Shown one piece after another: positions 8,791 to 18,328 of a stretch of 64,000 nt of DNA. Every line of letters starts with the position of its first letter. Within the stretch, counting starts at the first letter, position 1. The position numbers and the translations under genes were made by a program. Below the pieces are notes generated by a model that worked only from the letters and a program-made list of their open reading frames with translations, had not been told where the DNA came from and searched no databases. The stretch covers positions 45,910 through 109,909 of the forward strand of contig CANQWD010000005.1 of assembly GCA_947627465.1 (NCBI GenBank), written 5' to 3'. The DNA comes from an uncultured Clostridia bacterium. Lineage in GTDB: Bacteria > Bacillota > Clostridia > Oscillospirales > Ruminococcaceae.

Positions 8791-9282
8791 TTATTGATCG
8801 TCGGTCGGAACGTTGTGCTCCTTGCAGCAGAACTCTCCCGCGGTAAGCTTCAGCAGCGCGAACGCATTCAGAAGCTGTTCGGGCAGCTTGCCCTCTTCCG
8901 GTTTTTCGCCGTATTTTTTCATAATATAGTCAAGCCCCGTGATTTTTTCAATTCCCGTTATGACCTCAATAACTCCCGTGCCTGTGATGCTCTTGTAAGA
9001 AGGCACGGTAAATCCGTAATATTTGTCGGTTTTAACGATATCGCGGAGCTTGTCTATCTCGAACGCGGCGTTGCTGTTGTTTTTTATAAGATCCAGCTTT
9101 TTGCCCTTTTCCTCGCAGCGGAAGAAAAGCTCCAGCTTGCCGCCCTTAAGATTATAGCCGAAGCACATCGGCACTATGTAGGGCCAGCTGCCGTCAAAAA
9201 GCGCGATCCTGCACACTTTCGATTCGCTTAACACTCTGTCTATTTCGTCAAAATCGGTTATTTCTATTTCGTCTCTGTTCAT
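8791..9282 (-). CDS. Pyridoxamine 5'-phosphate oxidase-like flavoprotein (NimA-type split barrel)
   Basis: This 163-aa protein has the FMN-binding split-barrel fold of the nitroimidazole-resistance/PNPOx-like family. Visible features are VCRIALFDGSWPYIVPMCFG at the N-terminus, the KLELFFRCEEKGKKLDLI strand-helix and the NAAFEIDK strand. Members bind FMN and reduce small molecules; the substrate here is unknown. The ATG at 9282 follows AGGGGAC at a rather long spacing. The gene stands alone between rpsT and the SUFU operon. Confidence 0.88.
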   Translation of the reverse strand: MNRDEIEITDFDEIDRVLSESKVCRIALFDGSWPYIVPMCFGYNLKGGKLELFFRCEEKGKKLDLIKNNSNAAFEIDKLRDIVKTDKYYGFTVPSYKSITGTGVIEVITGIEKITGLDYIMKKYGEKPEEGKLPEQLLNAFALLKLTAGEFCCKEHNVPTDDQ

Positions 9283-9347
9283 ACTTATCCAATGTCCCCT
9301 TTTATAATTCTACACAATTCTACATAATGTAACGGTTTTCGCCATTC

Positions 9348-9386
9348 AAAAAATAATCACCCGCATACCATTAAGGCTGCGGGCGT
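9348..9386 (-). terminator. Intrinsic terminator of rpsT
   Basis: On the minus strand, CCCGCA pairs with TGCGGG (9378-9383 with 9360-9365) around GCCTTAATGGTA, and a T-rich run follows at 9348-9357. It begins just after the rpsT stop. Confidence 0.75.
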
Positions 9387-9390
9387 ACAT

Positions 9391-9630
9391 TTAAGCGTTT
9401 GCTTTCTTCGCGAGCTGCGATTTCAGGCGGGCTGCCTTGTTCTTGTGGATAAGACCCTTGCCTGCCGCTTTATCAACGTTAACGCTTGCCGCTTTGATCG
9501 TCGCGGCGTCGGCACCCTCGGCGCGAGCCTTTCTGATCGATGTTCTCAGAGCGGACTTTGCTGCCTTATTTGCCTCGTTTCTTGCCTCAGAGATGAGAAC
9601 TCTCTTCTTGGCACTCTTAATATTCGGCAT
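9391..9630 (-). CDS. rpsT: 30S ribosomal protein S20
   Basis: The 79-aa basic protein begins MPNIKSAKKRVLISEARN, the typical S20 N-terminus, and has the helical K/A-rich body of the family. It binds the 5' domain of 16S rRNA. GGAGGTG lies 8 nt before the ATG. A leader of about 150 nt separates it from the promoter at 9787-9815. The pairing with a divergent gpr is the same as in other spore-forming Firmicutes. Confidence 0.97.
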   Translation of the reverse strand: MPNIKSAKKRVLISEARNEANKAAKSALRTSIRKARAEGADAATIKAASVNVDKAAGKGLIHKNKAARLKSQLAKKANA

Positions 9631-9786
9631 TTCTTTTCACCTCCGTTTTTAAGGTTTTATCGAAATCAATGAAGCTCGGGTATTTTGCTCGTTTTTTGGG
9701 GTATTATTTATTTATATTCACCAAAAACTTTTCGTATTTTCCCGATTTGTTGGTGTTTCGATTTGTTTTTTCTCATAGTACATTTT

Positions 9787-9815
9787 ATTATAACACACTT
9801 AAGGGAAAATTTCAA
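9787..9815 (-). promoter_or_regulatory. Sigma-A type promoter of rpsT
   Basis: On the minus strand, TTGAAA (9810-9815) and TATAAT (9787-9792) have a 17-bp spacer. The leader of about 150 nt contains two near copies of ACAAATCG and could hold S20 control, but I cannot show that. Confidence 0.8.
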
Positions 9816-9923
9816 GGGGTTTTAAAAATTTTTTTTCAAAATCTGTCGATACAGCTTGAAACGCTCGCGCTGCAAACCGACGGATAAGCGATTTTGAAAA
9901 TATGCTGAAATACAGGAGAGATT

Positions 9924-10658
9924 ATGGACAACAGCGGACTTGCGTTTGAAGCGGCGCATATACTCACGAAAAATGACGGCGTAAGAGCGGCTTCGCGGAA
10001 AATAGGCGAGGTGAAGATCACCGACGTGCGCCTTTCGGCGTCCGCCGCCAAATCGATAGGACGGCGCGCGGGGCGATACATCACATTGCACGGAGACCCG
10101 CACACCGAGGGAATGACGGCGCTTCTTCGCCGCGCGATCCTGCAGGTAATTCCGCCGCGCGGAAAAATACTCGCCGCGGGCTTGGGAAATCCCGATGTTA
10201 CGCAGGACAGTCTCGGGGCAGAGAGCGTAAGGCGGCTGGCGGCGCGAAAGGGCTGCCGATATTCGCTTGCGGCGATAGAAACAGACGTTGCCGCGAAAAC
10301 GGGCATTGAGACCGCGCGTTTGGTAAAAGCGGCGGCGCGCGAACTTAAAGCGGACTGCGTTATGGCGATTGACGCGCTTTCCTGTGAAAATCCGCGTTAT
10401 ATAGGCAAAACCGTGCAGATAGGCAGCGCGGGGCTTATCCCGGGTTCGGGCGTGGGTGCGGCGAGCGGCGGTCTTACTGAGCACGAAATCGGCTGCCCGG
10501 TAGTTGCCGTGGGAGTGCCCGCCGTTTCCGCGCTTTCGGGCATTTCGCACAGCGCCGCGGATAAAGAGTTCCTTGTTTCGACTGCCAATATAGATATTAT
10601 AATAGGTATGTGGTCGGAAGTCATCGCCGCCGCGATAGACTCCATTGTCGAAAACTGA
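9924..10658 (+). CDS. gpr: Spore germination protease GPR
   Basis: The 244-aa product belongs to the A25 aspartate-type peptidases that degrade small acid-soluble spore proteins during germination. The family motifs are clear: LAAGLGNPDVTQDSLGAESV, MAIDALSC with an Asp expected to be catalytic, the GLIPGSGVGAASGGL loop, and GCPVVAVGVPAV. It is shorter than the Bacillus enzyme (about 370 aa); the difference lies at the N-terminus and in a mid-protein insertion. In Bacillus the protein is made as a zymogen in the forespore. The ATG follows ACAGGAGA. No sigma-A promoter is seen, consistent with forespore control. This gene is the main evidence that the organism sporulates. Confidence 0.95.
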   Translation: MDNSGLAFEAAHILTKNDGVRAASRKIGEVKITDVRLSASAAKSIGRRAGRYITLHGDPHTEGMTALLRRAILQVIPPRGKILAAGLGNPDVTQDSLGAESVRRLAARKGCRYSLAAIETDVAAKTGIETARLVKAAARELKADCVMAIDALSCENPRYIGKTVQIGSAGLIPGSGVGAASGGLTEHEIGCPVVAVGVPAVSALSGISHSAADKEFLVSTANIDIIIGMWSEVIAAAIDSIVEN

Positions 10659-10742
10659 CTGTAAACCGTTTTTGATTAACAAACAGAACCGTTGCTTTGC
10701 ACAAATGTTTTTGTCGGTTTTAACAAAATTTGCCGAAATGCA

Positions 10743-10771
10743 TTGACGCAACTGCCGAAAAAGCGTATAAT
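10743..10771 (+). promoter_or_regulatory. Sigma-A type promoter
   Basis: TTGACG (10743-10748) and TATAAT (10766-10771) have a 17-bp spacer. It reads into the 151-aa exported protein gene through a leader of about 115 nt. Confidence 0.8.
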
Positions 10772-10895
10772 GGGGTTGAAAACCGAAAGGGTTTTGCTTG
10801 GTATGGGATTAAGGAACGCAAATTGGTTAAAGTTGGCGATTGCCGCCCGGATTTTTTGGCGTACCTTATGGAGTGATTAAGAAAGGGTAATGGTT

Positions 10896-11351
10896 ATGAA
10901 AAAAACGATACACAAGCTGTTGCAGATGATCGTATTGTTGTGCGCAATGATTGTTATAGCCACAGTAACGATAGTGTCGGACAGCTTTAATAAAGTGAAG
11001 TCGCCCGTTTTGGAGCCGCATTATTTAACTGCAAGCGAGTTCGCACAGTGGGAGGCGCTTCAAAACGAGTATGAGACCACGCACTTTGATTATATGATCC
11101 TCCACCAGACAATTACCTTGCAGTCGAAGCTTTTGAATAAGAAGCACCCTACCGAGGAGGACAAGGCTATGATTGCCGGCTATGACAAGTCGATTGCGGA
11201 GCAGTCGGGCGAGCTTGCAAAAAAGCCGTCTCTCGACGAACTTCAGGCGCAAATGGATTTGATCGGCTCGACCGAACCGATAGACAATGAATACGCGCGG
11301 ATTATGGTTAAGGTGAAAGATACCGGAGCGGCGGCGCAGTCCATGGCTTGA
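10896..11351 (+). CDS. Membrane-anchored/exported protein, function unknown
   Basis: This 151-aa protein has an N-terminal hydrophobic segment (about residues 8-28, LLQMIVLLCAMIVIATVTIV) that is likely an uncleaved anchor. The remainder is a polar, helical extracytoplasmic part. No family is recognised. The ATG at 10896 was chosen because AAAGGG precedes it by 8-9 nt; the in-frame ATG at 10890 is too close to that site. It has its own promoter (10743-10771) and terminator (11371-11407), so it is a single-gene unit between gpr and the ribosomal cluster. Confidence 0.75.
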   Translation: MKKTIHKLLQMIVLLCAMIVIATVTIVSDSFNKVKSPVLEPHYLTASEFAQWEALQNEYETTHFDYMILHQTITLQSKLLNKKHPTEEDKAMIAGYDKSIAEQSGELAKKPSLDELQAQMDLIGSTEPIDNEYARIMVKVKDTGAAAQSMA

Positions 11352-11370
11352 ACAAAGATAAATATATTAC

Positions 11371-11407
11371 AGAGCGGCATTTTCGCGGGAAAACGCCGCT
11401 CTTTTTA
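11371..11407 (+). terminator. Intrinsic terminator
   Basis: A stem of 14 bp with one mismatch (11371-11384 with 11389-11402) is followed by TTTTTAT. It ends the unit of the 151-aa protein gene. Confidence 0.88.
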
Positions 11408-11533
11408 TACTCGGTGGTGAAAAAATCCTCATTTTTCGTCGAAAAACGCCCCAATTGTGGAACTTGCACAAAAACGCGGGCTAAATCCGCGAAAAATTCT
11501 CTGCTAATTCGGAATAATATTTTACTTTACCGG

Positions 11534-11562
11534 TTGAAATTGGCGGTTATTTGTGTTAAAAT
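11534..11562 (+). promoter_or_regulatory. Sigma-A type promoter of the S10-spc-alpha cluster
   Basis: TTGAAA (11534-11539) and TAAAAT (11557-11562) have a 17-bp spacer. It is the only good promoter between the upstream terminator and rpsJ. Confidence 0.75.
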
Positions 11563-11569
11563 AACATTT

Positions 11570-11962
11570 GGCGGCTGCGATAGCAATACGGAGCCGCAAG
11601 GCGATGAAGTCGGAGGTTGCGCGGACGGTAAGTCACGCGGTAATTTCGACGGAGTATGTCCGGGTTAAACTCGGGCGAAAAATTTCGAGCGGTTTTTCGC
11701 GGGAGCGTTAAAGTGTTCAATTCATTGGATAACTAACTTCTCTCGAAAATGTGAAGCGGAATGTAAAGCGGTATGGATAAGGATTTTATCTCTTGCCTCT
11801 GTATTTCTCTTACATCTAAGAAACACCCGGCTCGGTGGATTTTTCAAAATAAGCCTTCGCCGGCACTTTGGAGGGCGTTTGCGCAAACGGCTTTCAAACA
11901 ATACTAAAAGGTCGGGCGAAAAGTTACTCAACCCGACAAAAACGAAGAAAGGTTGAAAAATC
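11570..11962 (+). promoter_or_regulatory. Long leader of the S10 operon
   Basis: About 390 nt lie between the probable transcription start and rpsJ. The stretch has several GC-rich self-complementary parts, for example GGCGGCTGCG near 11570 with GGAGCCGC near 11591, and GCGTTTGCGCAAACGGC near 11876. It contains no credible ORF with a ribosome binding site. S10-operon leaders are targets of L4 feedback in Enterobacteria; whether this leader is regulatory is inference. Confidence 0.4.
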
Positions 11963-12274
11963 ATGGCAACAAACGAGAAGGTAAGAATTAAGGTAAAGGG
12001 TTACGAGCACAGCGTTGTGGACGCAGCGGCTCAGAAGATCGTCGAGGCTGCAAAGCGCGGCGGTGCGAGAGTTGCGGGTCCCATTCCGCTGCCGACCGAC
12101 AAGCAGGTCGTAACCATTTTGAGAGCGGTACACAAGTATAAGTACAGCCGCGAGCAGTTCGAGATGAGAACTCACAAGCGCCTTATCGACGTTATCCGCC
12201 CCGACAAAAAGACCATCGAGGCGCTCCAGTCTCTGGAGCTTCCCGCTGGCGTAGAGATCTCGATGGATATTTGA
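11963..12274 (+). CDS. rpsJ: 30S ribosomal protein S10
   Basis: The 103-aa protein has the S10 core, including [18 protein letters not shown] and the loop with [17 protein letters not shown]. It is part of the 30S head, and the same family acts as NusE in antitermination. GAAAGG precedes the ATG. It is the first gene of the S10 operon; a 167-nt gap follows before rplC. Confidence 0.98.
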   Translation: MATNEKVRIKVKGYEHSVVDAAAQKIVEAAKRGGARVAGPIPLPTDKQVVTILRAVHKYKYSREQFEMRTHKRLIDVIRPDKKTIEALQSLELPAGVEISMDI

Positions 12275-12441
12275 GATCTTGCAATCAATCGAATTTCATC
12301 GACATCTTAAATATAGATTCGTTGGAGTTATGTTGGCGGCAGACTTAGCGGAGCCGTCAACCGCTAACCGCGCGCCCTTAACCCAAAGGCGCGGGGTCAT
12401 GTTGGCAATAGCCAACCAATAACCAAAGGAGGAAAAGCCGA

Positions 12442-13074
12442 ATGAAAAAAGCAATTATCGGCAAGAAGATCGGTATGACGCAGATCTTCGACGAAGCAGG
12501 CAAGGTCGTTCCCGTAACGGTAATCGAAGCGGGTCCCTGCGTGGTCGTTCAAAAGAAAACGACCGAAAACGACGGCTATGAAGCTGTTCAGATCGGTTTC
12601 GGCGACGTTTCCGCAAAGCACGTGAACAAGCCGGAACAGGGTCACTTCAAGAAGAACGACGTAGCTTTCAAGAAAACCCTTAAGGAGTTCAGACTTGACG
12701 ACATCAGTGCCGTAAATACGGGCGACATCATCAAGGCGGACGTTTTCGCCGAGGGCGACGTTATCGACGTTGCGGGCGTATCCAAGGGTAAAGGTTACGC
12801 GGGCGCTATCAAGCGTCACAATCAGCACAGACTGAGAGAATCGCACGGTACAGGTCCTGTTGCTCGTGAAGCTGGCTCCATGGGCGCTTGCTCCAGCCCT
12901 TCGAGAATTTTCAAGGGCAAGAAAATGGCAGGTCACCTCGGTGCGGAGAACGTTACCGTACAGAACCTCGTAGTAGTAAAAGTTGACGCGGAAAACAACC
13001 TCATCGCGGTAAAGGGCGCTGTTCCCGGACCCAAGGGCGGCGTTGTTACTATCTGCGACGCGGTTAAAGCTTAA
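12442..13074 (+). CDS. rplC: 50S ribosomal protein L3
   Basis: This 210-aa protein begins [20 protein letters not shown], as L3 does. It carries the extended loop with [14 protein letters not shown], followed by [20 protein letters not shown], which reaches towards the peptidyl transferase centre. AAAGGAGG lies before the ATG. Normal length. Confidence 0.98.
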   Translation: MKKAIIGKKIGMTQIFDEAGKVVPVTVIEAGPCVVVQKKTTENDGYEAVQIGFGDVSAKHVNKPEQGHFKKNDVAFKKTLKEFRLDDISAVNTGDIIKADVFAEGDVIDVAGVSKGKGYAGAIKRHNQHRLRESHGTGPVAREAGSMGACSSPSRIFKGKKMAGHLGAENVTVQNLVVVKVDAENNLIAVKGAVPGPKGGVVTICDAVKA

Positions 13075-13094
13075 AGAAAAGGAGGACGATTACT

Positions 13095-13718
13095 ATGTCA
13101 AAGATAAACGTAGTTGATATGGCGGGTAAAGTCGTTTCCGAGCTTGAGCTTAACGACGCGGTTTTCGGTATCGAGCCGAATAAGACCGCAATGCATTCCG
13201 CAGTTGTAAACTATTTGGCAAATCAGCGCCAGGGCACGCAAAGCACGCTCACGAGAACGGAAGTTCGCGGCGGCGGCAGAAAGCCTTGGAGACAAAAGGT
13301 TACGGGTCACGCAAGACAGGGCTCGACGAGAGCGCCTCAGTGGAGACACGGCGGTATCGCGCTCGGCCCGAAGCCCCGTTCTTACAGATTTGCGATAAAC
13401 AAGAAAGTAAGACAGCTTGCCATCAAGTCCGCTCTTTCGGGCAAGGTTATAGACAACGAGATGATCGTGGTTGATAGCATTGCAACGGACGAGTTTAAGA
13501 CCAAGAATATGGTAAATATGCTCAAGGCTATCGGCGCGGAGGACAAGACCCTCATCGTGCTCGACGGCGTTGACAATAAGGTCGTAAAGTCGGCGGCTAA
13601 TATCGCTGACGTTAAGACCACGCAAGTAAACACGCTGAACGTTTACGATATACTCAACTGCAACAAGTTCGTTATCGTAAAGAGCGCTGTTGAAAAGCTT
13701 GAGGAGGTGTACGCATAA
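13095..13718 (+). CDS. rplD: 50S ribosomal protein L4
   Basis: The 207-aa product has the typical long basic loop (RTEVRGGGRKPWRQKVTGHA, then RQGSTRAPQWRHGG) that lines the exit tunnel. In Enterobacteria L4 also represses its own operon through the S10 leader. AAAGGAGG precedes the start. The stop overlaps the rplW start by one base (TAATG), so the two are probably translationally coupled. Confidence 0.98.
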   Translation: MSKINVVDMAGKVVSELELNDAVFGIEPNKTAMHSAVVNYLANQRQGTQSTLTRTEVRGGGRKPWRQKVTGHARQGSTRAPQWRHGGIALGPKPRSYRFAINKKVRQLAIKSALSGKVIDNEMIVVDSIATDEFKTKNMVNMLKAIGAEDKTLIVLDGVDNKVVKSAANIADVKTTQVNTLNVYDILNCNKFVIVKSAVEKLEEVYA

Positions 13719-14017
13719 TGGAAAAGGTCGCACAGGACATTATCATTAAGCCCATCATCACCGAGGCTTCCATGGATTGCCTGAAGCAAGGCAAGTACAC
13801 CTTTAAGGTAGCGAAAACCGCTAACAAGATCGAGATCGCCAAGGCGGTCGAGGCATTGTTCAAGGGCGTTAAGGTCGCTAAGGTGAACACGGTTTCCGTT
13901 CGCGGAAGAAAAAAGAGAATGGGCAGAAGCGAGGGCTACACTTCCGATTGGAAGAAAGCTATCGTAACCCTTAAGGAAGGCTCTAAGACGATCGAGTTCT
14001 TCGACGGAATGATTTAA
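13718..14017 (+). CDS. rplW: 50S ribosomal protein L23
   Basis: The 99-aa protein begins with IIIKPIITEASMDCLKQGKY and has the family loop VNTVSVRGRKKRMGRSEGYT. L23 sits at the tunnel exit and docks trigger factor and SRP. GAGGAGGTG lies inside the end of rplD. Confidence 0.98.
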   Translation: MEKVAQDIIIKPIITEASMDCLKQGKYTFKVAKTANKIEIAKAVEALFKGVKVAKVNTVSVRGRKKRMGRSEGYTSDWKKAIVTLKEGSKTIEFFDGMI

Positions 14018-14041
14018 TTAAGTAAGGAGTGAACATCCACA

Positions 14042-14875
14042 ATGGCTATTAAGGCATACAAGCCCGTCAACAACAGCCGCAGAAATATGACTGTTACCGA
14101 CTACAGCGGGCTTTCAAAGGTAGCTCCCGAAAAAAGTCTTCTGGAGCCTATCAAAAAGACTGCCGGCAGAAACAGCTACGGCAGAATAACCGTTCGTCAT
14201 ATCGGCGGCGGCAACAGAAAGAAATATCGCGTTATCGACTTTAAGAGAGATAAAAGAGGCATGAACGCCGAAGTAAAAACTCTTGAGTACGATCCGAACA
14301 GAAGCGCGTTTATCGCGCTGGTTCAGTACGAGGACGGCGAGAAGCGCTACATCATCGCGCCGGACGGACTGAAAGTCGGCGATACGGTACGCGCCGGCAG
14401 CGATGCGGACATCAAACCCGGCAACGCTCTTGCGCTCAGCGATATCCCCGTTGGTACCGTAATTCACAATATCGAGCTTTATCCCGGCAAGGGCGCTCAG
14501 CTTGTAAGAAGCGCGGGCAATATGGCTCAGCTTATGGCAAAGGAGAACGGCTACGCGCTGCTCCGTTTGCCGAGCGGCGAGCTTAGAAACGTATCGCAGC
14601 TTTGCTACGCTTCTATCGGAACGGTTTCCAATCTCGACCACGAGAACGTAAACAGAGGTAAGGCAGGTAAGACCCGTCACCTCGGTATCAGACCGACCGT
14701 CCGCGGTTCTGTTATGAACCCGAACGACCACCCGCACGGCGGTGGTGAGGGTAAGTCCCCCGTTGGACGTCCCGGACCCGTTACCCCGTGGGGCAAGCCC
14801 GCGTTGGGCTACAAGACGCGCTCTACAAAGAAAGCGTCCAACAAGTTTATCGTTAAGAGAAGAAACGGAAAGTAA
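14042..14875 (+). CDS. rplB: 50S ribosomal protein L2
   Basis: The 277-aa protein shows the L2 hallmarks: [20 protein letters not shown] early on, and [19 protein letters not shown] near residues 220-240, which contains the conserved His important for peptidyl transfer. Length is normal. GTAAGGAG precedes the ATG. Confidence 0.98.
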   Translation: MAIKAYKPVNNSRRNMTVTDYSGLSKVAPEKSLLEPIKKTAGRNSYGRITVRHIGGGNRKKYRVIDFKRDKRGMNAEVKTLEYDPNRSAFIALVQYEDGEKRYIIAPDGLKVGDTVRAGSDADIKPGNALALSDIPVGTVIHNIELYPGKGAQLVRSAGNMAQLMAKENGYALLRLPSGELRNVSQLCYASIGTVSNLDHENVNRGKAGKTRHLGIRPTVRGSVMNPNDHPHGGGEGKSPVGRPGPVTPWGKPALGYKTRSTKKASNKFIVKRRNGK

Positions 14876-14892
14876 ATTAGAAGCAAGAGAAT

Positions 14893-14910
14893 AGAGGTAA
14901 GAAGTAAGAG
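14893..14910 (+). repeat. Short repeat AGAGGTAAGAAGTAAGAG, copy 1
   Basis: The identical 18-mer occurs at 26147-26164, also in a gap of the ribosomal cluster. This gap (14876-15104) also contains the partly inverted sequences TCTTACCTCTTAAACATC and TCTTACCTCTAATTC near its right end, so the whole gap could fold back on itself. Confidence 0.5.
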
Positions 14911-15104
14911 AGCGGCAGTCGGATAACGACCATAGTCTCAAAAAAGCCTTATCTCTGAGGATCTGATTTCTGAAATACTATTCACAATAACATTCGGTTG
15001 CTGTTAATAAGAGTGAACACGTAAATGTTCGGAGGTCTTACCTCTTAAACATCTTACCTCTAATTCACTAATTAACTTGCAGCTTAACTGAAAGGAATAA
15101 TACA

Positions 15105-15383
15105 ATGGGAAGAAGCATTAAGAAGGGACCTTTCGTGCAAGAGGCTCTTATGAAAAGAGTGCTTGACATGAACGAAAAGGGCGAGAAGAAGGTTCTGAAA
15201 ACATGGAGCCGCGCTTCGACGATTTTCCCCGAATTCGTAGGTCACACATTCGCCGTTCATGACGGCAGAAAACACGTTCCGGTATACGTTACCGAGGATA
15301 TGGTAGGACACAAGCTCGGTGAGTTTGCTCCCACGCGCACCTTTAAGGGTCACGCGGGCAGCAAGACTACAGCCAAGAAGTAA
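15105..15383 (+). CDS. rpsS: 30S ribosomal protein S19
   Basis: The 92-aa protein starts [19 protein letters not shown] and has [20 protein letters not shown] and [17 protein letters not shown], all S19 signatures. It binds 16S rRNA in the 30S head with S13. GAAAGGA precedes the ATG, after a 229-nt gap that follows rplB. Confidence 0.98.
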   Translation: MGRSIKKGPFVQEALMKRVLDMNEKGEKKVLKTWSRASTIFPEFVGHTFAVHDGRKHVPVYVTEDMVGHKLGEFAPTRTFKGHAGSKTTAKK

Positions 15384-15395
15384 GGAGGAGATAAT

Positions 15396-15731
15396 ATGGA
15401 AGCTAGAGCAAGTCTCAGACAGGTTCGTATTTCTCCGAGAAAGGTCGGCATCGTGCTTGATCTTATAAGAAATAAGCCTGTTGAATACGCAATGGCAGTG
15501 CTGAACAACACGCCGAAGTCCGCTTGCGAGCCGCTCGCGAAGCTCTTAAAGAGCGCAGTTGCGAACGCGGAGAACAACCACAATATGGATACCTCCAGAC
15601 TGTATGTTTCGGAAGCGCACGTAGGTCCCGGCATTACGCTTAAGCGTATCAGAGCAAAGGATCACGGACGCGCTCACAGAATTTTAAAGAGAACGTCCAA
15701 CATCACGCTGGTTGTTAAAGAAGCTGAATAA
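15396..15731 (+). CDS. rplV: 50S ribosomal protein L22
   Basis: The 111-aa protein has the L22 pattern: [20 protein letters not shown] at the N-terminus and a C-terminal hairpin with [20 protein letters not shown] that reaches the exit tunnel. AAGGAGGAG precedes the ATG. It lies 12 nt after rpsS. Confidence 0.98.
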   Translation: MEARASLRQVRISPRKVGIVLDLIRNKPVEYAMAVLNNTPKSACEPLAKLLKSAVANAENNHNMDTSRLYVSEAHVGPGITLKRIRAKDHGRAHRILKRTSNITLVVKEAE

Positions 15732-15745
15732 GGAGGAGAATAACA

Positions 15746-16579
15746 ATGGGTCAGAAAGTTAATCCCCACGGACTCAGAGTGGGCGTTATCAAGGATTGGG
15801 ATTCTCGCTGGTTCGCGGGCAAAGCAACCTTCGGTGATACACTCGTTGAGGATTATAAAATTCGCGATTATCTTATGAACAAAAAGAAGTTCGTAAGCTC
15901 TAAGGGCGACAAGAACGCGCAGACGCTCTCCCGCGCCGTTGGAATTTCCAAGGTGGAGATCGAGCGCACGGGCGCGGATAAAATTAAGGTCTACATTCAC
16001 GCGGCAAAGCCCGGTATGCTTATCGGCGTTAAGGGCGCGGAGATCGAGAAGCTGAAAGCGGAGCTTGAAAAGCTTGCTCCCGGCAAGAAGGTTTCGCTTG
16101 ATATCGTTGAGATAAAGAACCCCGATTTGAATGCGCAGCTCGTTGCGGACAATATCGCAATGCAGCTTGAGGGACGCGTTTCGTTCCGCCGCGCTATGAA
16201 GCAGGTTATCGGCAGAACGATGAAGAGCGGCGCAAAGGGTATCAAGACAATGGTAAGCGGTCGCTTGGGCGGCGCTGAAATTGCAAGAGCAGAGAGCTAC
16301 CACGAGGGTACTATCCCGCTTCAGACTTTGAGAGCGGATATCGACTACGGCGTAGCAAGAGCAAATACCACTTACGGCGTTATCGGCGTTAAGGTTTGGA
16401 TTTACAACGGCGAAGTTTTGAAGGGCGAAATTCCCGCTAATAGAAACGAGCAGCGCAATGATCGCAATGACCGCCGCCGTAACGACAGAGCAAACGGCAG
16501 AGGCGGACGCGACGACAGACGTCCGCGCCGTCCGAGAGAAAACAGAGAAGCTAAAAAAACAGAAGGAGGTAACGACTAA
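15746..16579 (+). CDS. rpsC: 30S ribosomal protein S3 with long charged C-terminal tail
   Basis: This 277-aa protein has the N-terminal [20 protein letters not shown], a KH domain with [15 protein letters not shown], and the S3 C-terminal domain ([20 protein letters not shown]). The family is usually near 220 aa. The extra 45 or so residues form a tail rich in Arg, Asn and Asp ([20 protein letters not shown]). S3 forms part of the mRNA entry tunnel. The stop overlaps the rplP start by one base. Confidence 0.97.
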   Translation: MGQKVNPHGLRVGVIKDWDSRWFAGKATFGDTLVEDYKIRDYLMNKKKFVSSKGDKNAQTLSRAVGISKVEIERTGADKIKVYIHAAKPGMLIGVKGAEIEKLKAELEKLAPGKKVSLDIVEIKNPDLNAQLVADNIAMQLEGRVSFRRAMKQVIGRTMKSGAKGIKTMVSGRLGGAEIARAESYHEGTIPLQTLRADIDYGVARANTTYGVIGVKVWIYNGEVLKGEIPANRNEQRNDRNDRRRNDRANGRGGRDDRRPRRPRENREAKKTEGGND

Positions 16580-17001
16580 TGCTGCTTCCTAAGAGAGTAA
16601 AATACAGACGTGTACAAAGAGGTCGCCGCAAGGGTGTTGCTACAAGAGGCAACAAGGTGTCCAACGGCGAGTACGGACTTCAGGCGCTTGAATGCGCTTG
16701 GATAAAGTCCAACCAGATCGAGGCTGCCCGTATCGCTATGACGCGTTACATCAAGCGCGGCGGTCAGGTTTGGATAAAGATATTCCCCGACAAGCCCGTA
16801 ACGAGCAAGCCGCTCGGAACCCGTATGGGTTCGGGAAAGGGCGCTCCCGAATATTGGGTAGCGGTCGTTAAGCCCGGACGCGTAATGTTCGAGATCGCAG
16901 GCGTTCCCGAAGAAACGGCAAGAGAGGCTATGCGTCTCGCGATGCACAAGCTTCCCATTAAGTGCAAATTCGTAAAGAAAGAAGACGGAGGTGAGCAGTA
17001 A
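16579..17001 (+). CDS. rplP: 50S ribosomal protein L16
   Basis: The 140-aa product begins [19 protein letters not shown] and contains [20 protein letters not shown], both diagnostic for L16. It contacts the A-site region. AAGGAGG lies inside the end of rpsC. Its stop overlaps the rpmC start by one base. Confidence 0.98.
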   Translation: MLLPKRVKYRRVQRGRRKGVATRGNKVSNGEYGLQALECAWIKSNQIEAARIAMTRYIKRGGQVWIKIFPDKPVTSKPLGTRMGSGKGAPEYWVAVVKPGRVMFEIAGVPEETAREAMRLAMHKLPIKCKFVKKEDGGEQ

Positions 17002-17201
17002 TGAAGGCTTCTGAAATCAAATTTATGACCGATCCGGAGCTTGATACCAAGCTTGCCGAACTCAAACAAGAGCTTTTCAACCTGCGCTTCCAGCTCGCCG
17101 TAAATCAGCTTGACAACCCCACCAGAATTAAGGCGGTCAAGAAAGATATCGCGCGCATCAAGACCATTCAGCGCGAACGTCAGCTTACGGCGGAGAATTG
17201 A
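17001..17201 (+). CDS. rpmC: 50S ribosomal protein L29
   Basis: The 66-aa two-helix protein contains [20 protein letters not shown] and the basic [14 protein letters not shown], as in L29. It is part of the tunnel-exit ring with L23. ACGGAGGTG lies in the end of rplP. Confidence 0.97.
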   Translation: MKASEIKFMTDPELDTKLAELKQELFNLRFQLAVNQLDNPTRIKAVKKDIARIKTIQRERQLTAEN

Positions 17202-17225
17202 GGAAGGAGGATAAAGAACTAAACT

Positions 17226-17480
17226 ATGGAAAGAAATCTTAGAAAAACAAGAGTCGGCAGAGTAGTAAGCAACAAGATGGACAAGACAATAGTTGTAGCC
17301 ATCGAGGATAATGTTCGTCATCCTCTTTACAAGAAAATCGTAAAGCGCACCATTAAGCTCAAGGCTCACGACGAGCAGAACACCTGCAACATCGGCGACA
17401 GAGTTGAGATCATGGAGACGCGTCCGCTTTCTAAGGATAAGAGATGGCGTTTGGTTAATGTAATAGAGCGCGCTAAGTAA
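17226..17480 (+). CDS. rpsQ: 30S ribosomal protein S17
   Basis: The 84-aa OB-fold protein has [20 protein letters not shown] and [19 protein letters not shown], followed by the C-terminal [25 protein letters not shown] lies about 15 nt before the ATG, longer than in neighbouring genes. No nearer in-frame start fits the family better. Confidence 0.97.
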   Translation: MERNLRKTRVGRVVSNKMDKTIVVAIEDNVRHPLYKKIVKRTIKLKAHDEQNTCNIGDRVEIMETRPLSKDKRWRLVNVIERAK

Positions 17481-17520
17481 TTGGCGGATATTTTAAGAAT
17501 GCGAAAGGAGAAGCATTGCC

Positions 17521-17889
17521 ATGATTCAGATGCAGACATTGCTTAAAGTTGCCGACAACACCGGCGCAAAAGAGCTTATGTGTATCAGAGTGCTCGGCGG
17601 CACCCGCAGAAGATACGCAAATATCGGCGACGTTATCGTAGCGTCGGTAAAAAAAGCTACACCCGGCGGCGTTGTTAAAAAAGGCGACGTTGTAAAGGCT
17701 GTTGTAGTCCGCTCCGCAAAGGGCTTGAGACGCGACGACGGCACATATATCCGCTTTGACGAGAACGCGGCGGTTATAATCAAAGAGGACAAAAATCCGA
17801 GAGGAACTCGTATTTTTGGGCCGGTAGCAAGAGAGCTTAGAGACAAGGATTATATGAAGATCCTGTCGCTCGCTCCGGAAGTACTGTAA
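17521..17889 (+). CDS. rplN: 50S ribosomal protein L14
   Basis: The 122-aa protein begins [20 protein letters not shown] and has [14 protein letters not shown] and the C-terminal [20 protein letters not shown]. These are L14 signatures; L14 lies at the subunit interface. GAAAGGAG precedes the ATG. Confidence 0.98.
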   Translation: MIQMQTLLKVADNTGAKELMCIRVLGGTRRRYANIGDVIVASVKKATPGGVVKKGDVVKAVVVRSAKGLRRDDGTYIRFDENAAVIIKEDKNPRGTRIFGPVARELRDKDYMKILSLAPEVL

Positions 17890-17903
17890 GGAGGTATCGT
17901 AAG

Positions 17904-18233
17904 ATGAGTAAGGTTCACGTAAAAACAGGCGATACCGTAATGCTTATGGTCGGCGATAAAAAAGGCGACAGAGGCAAGACCGGAAAGGTTTTGGAGGTAT
18001 CTCCCAAAGAGGGCAAGGTTATCGTTGAGGGTATCAACCTCGTAACCAAGCACGTAAAGCCCAAGCGTCAAGGTGAAATGGGCGGCAGAGTTCAGGCTGA
18101 AAGCCCGATCTACGCGTGCAAGGTAATGCCCGTTTGCCCTAAGTGCAATAAGCCCACTCGAGTTGGTCACAAGGTCGAGGACGGCAAGAAGATCAGAATA
18201 TGCAAGCACTGCGGCGCAGAGCTTAAATATTGA
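17904..18233 (+). CDS. rplX: 50S ribosomal protein L24 with C-terminal zinc-ribbon cysteines
   Basis: The 109-aa protein has a KOW motif (VMLMVGDKKGDRGKTGKVLE) and the L24 run GINLVTKHVKPKRQGEMGG. The C-terminus has two CxxC knuckles (CPKC and CKHC), a form seen in many Firmicutes. L24 starts 50S assembly. AAGGAGG precedes the ATG. Confidence 0.98.
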   Translation: MSKVHVKTGDTVMLMVGDKKGDRGKTGKVLEVSPKEGKVIVEGINLVTKHVKPKRQGEMGGRVQAESPIYACKVMPVCPKCNKPTRVGHKVEDGKKIRICKHCGAELKY

Positions 18234-18328
18234 TAAACGACGTGTCGGGTACAAGAAGAACACGGGATAACGGCGAAAATGGTTCGCGCGTTCCCGCGGG
18301 CTAAAATCCGGCAGATAGGAGAAAAACA

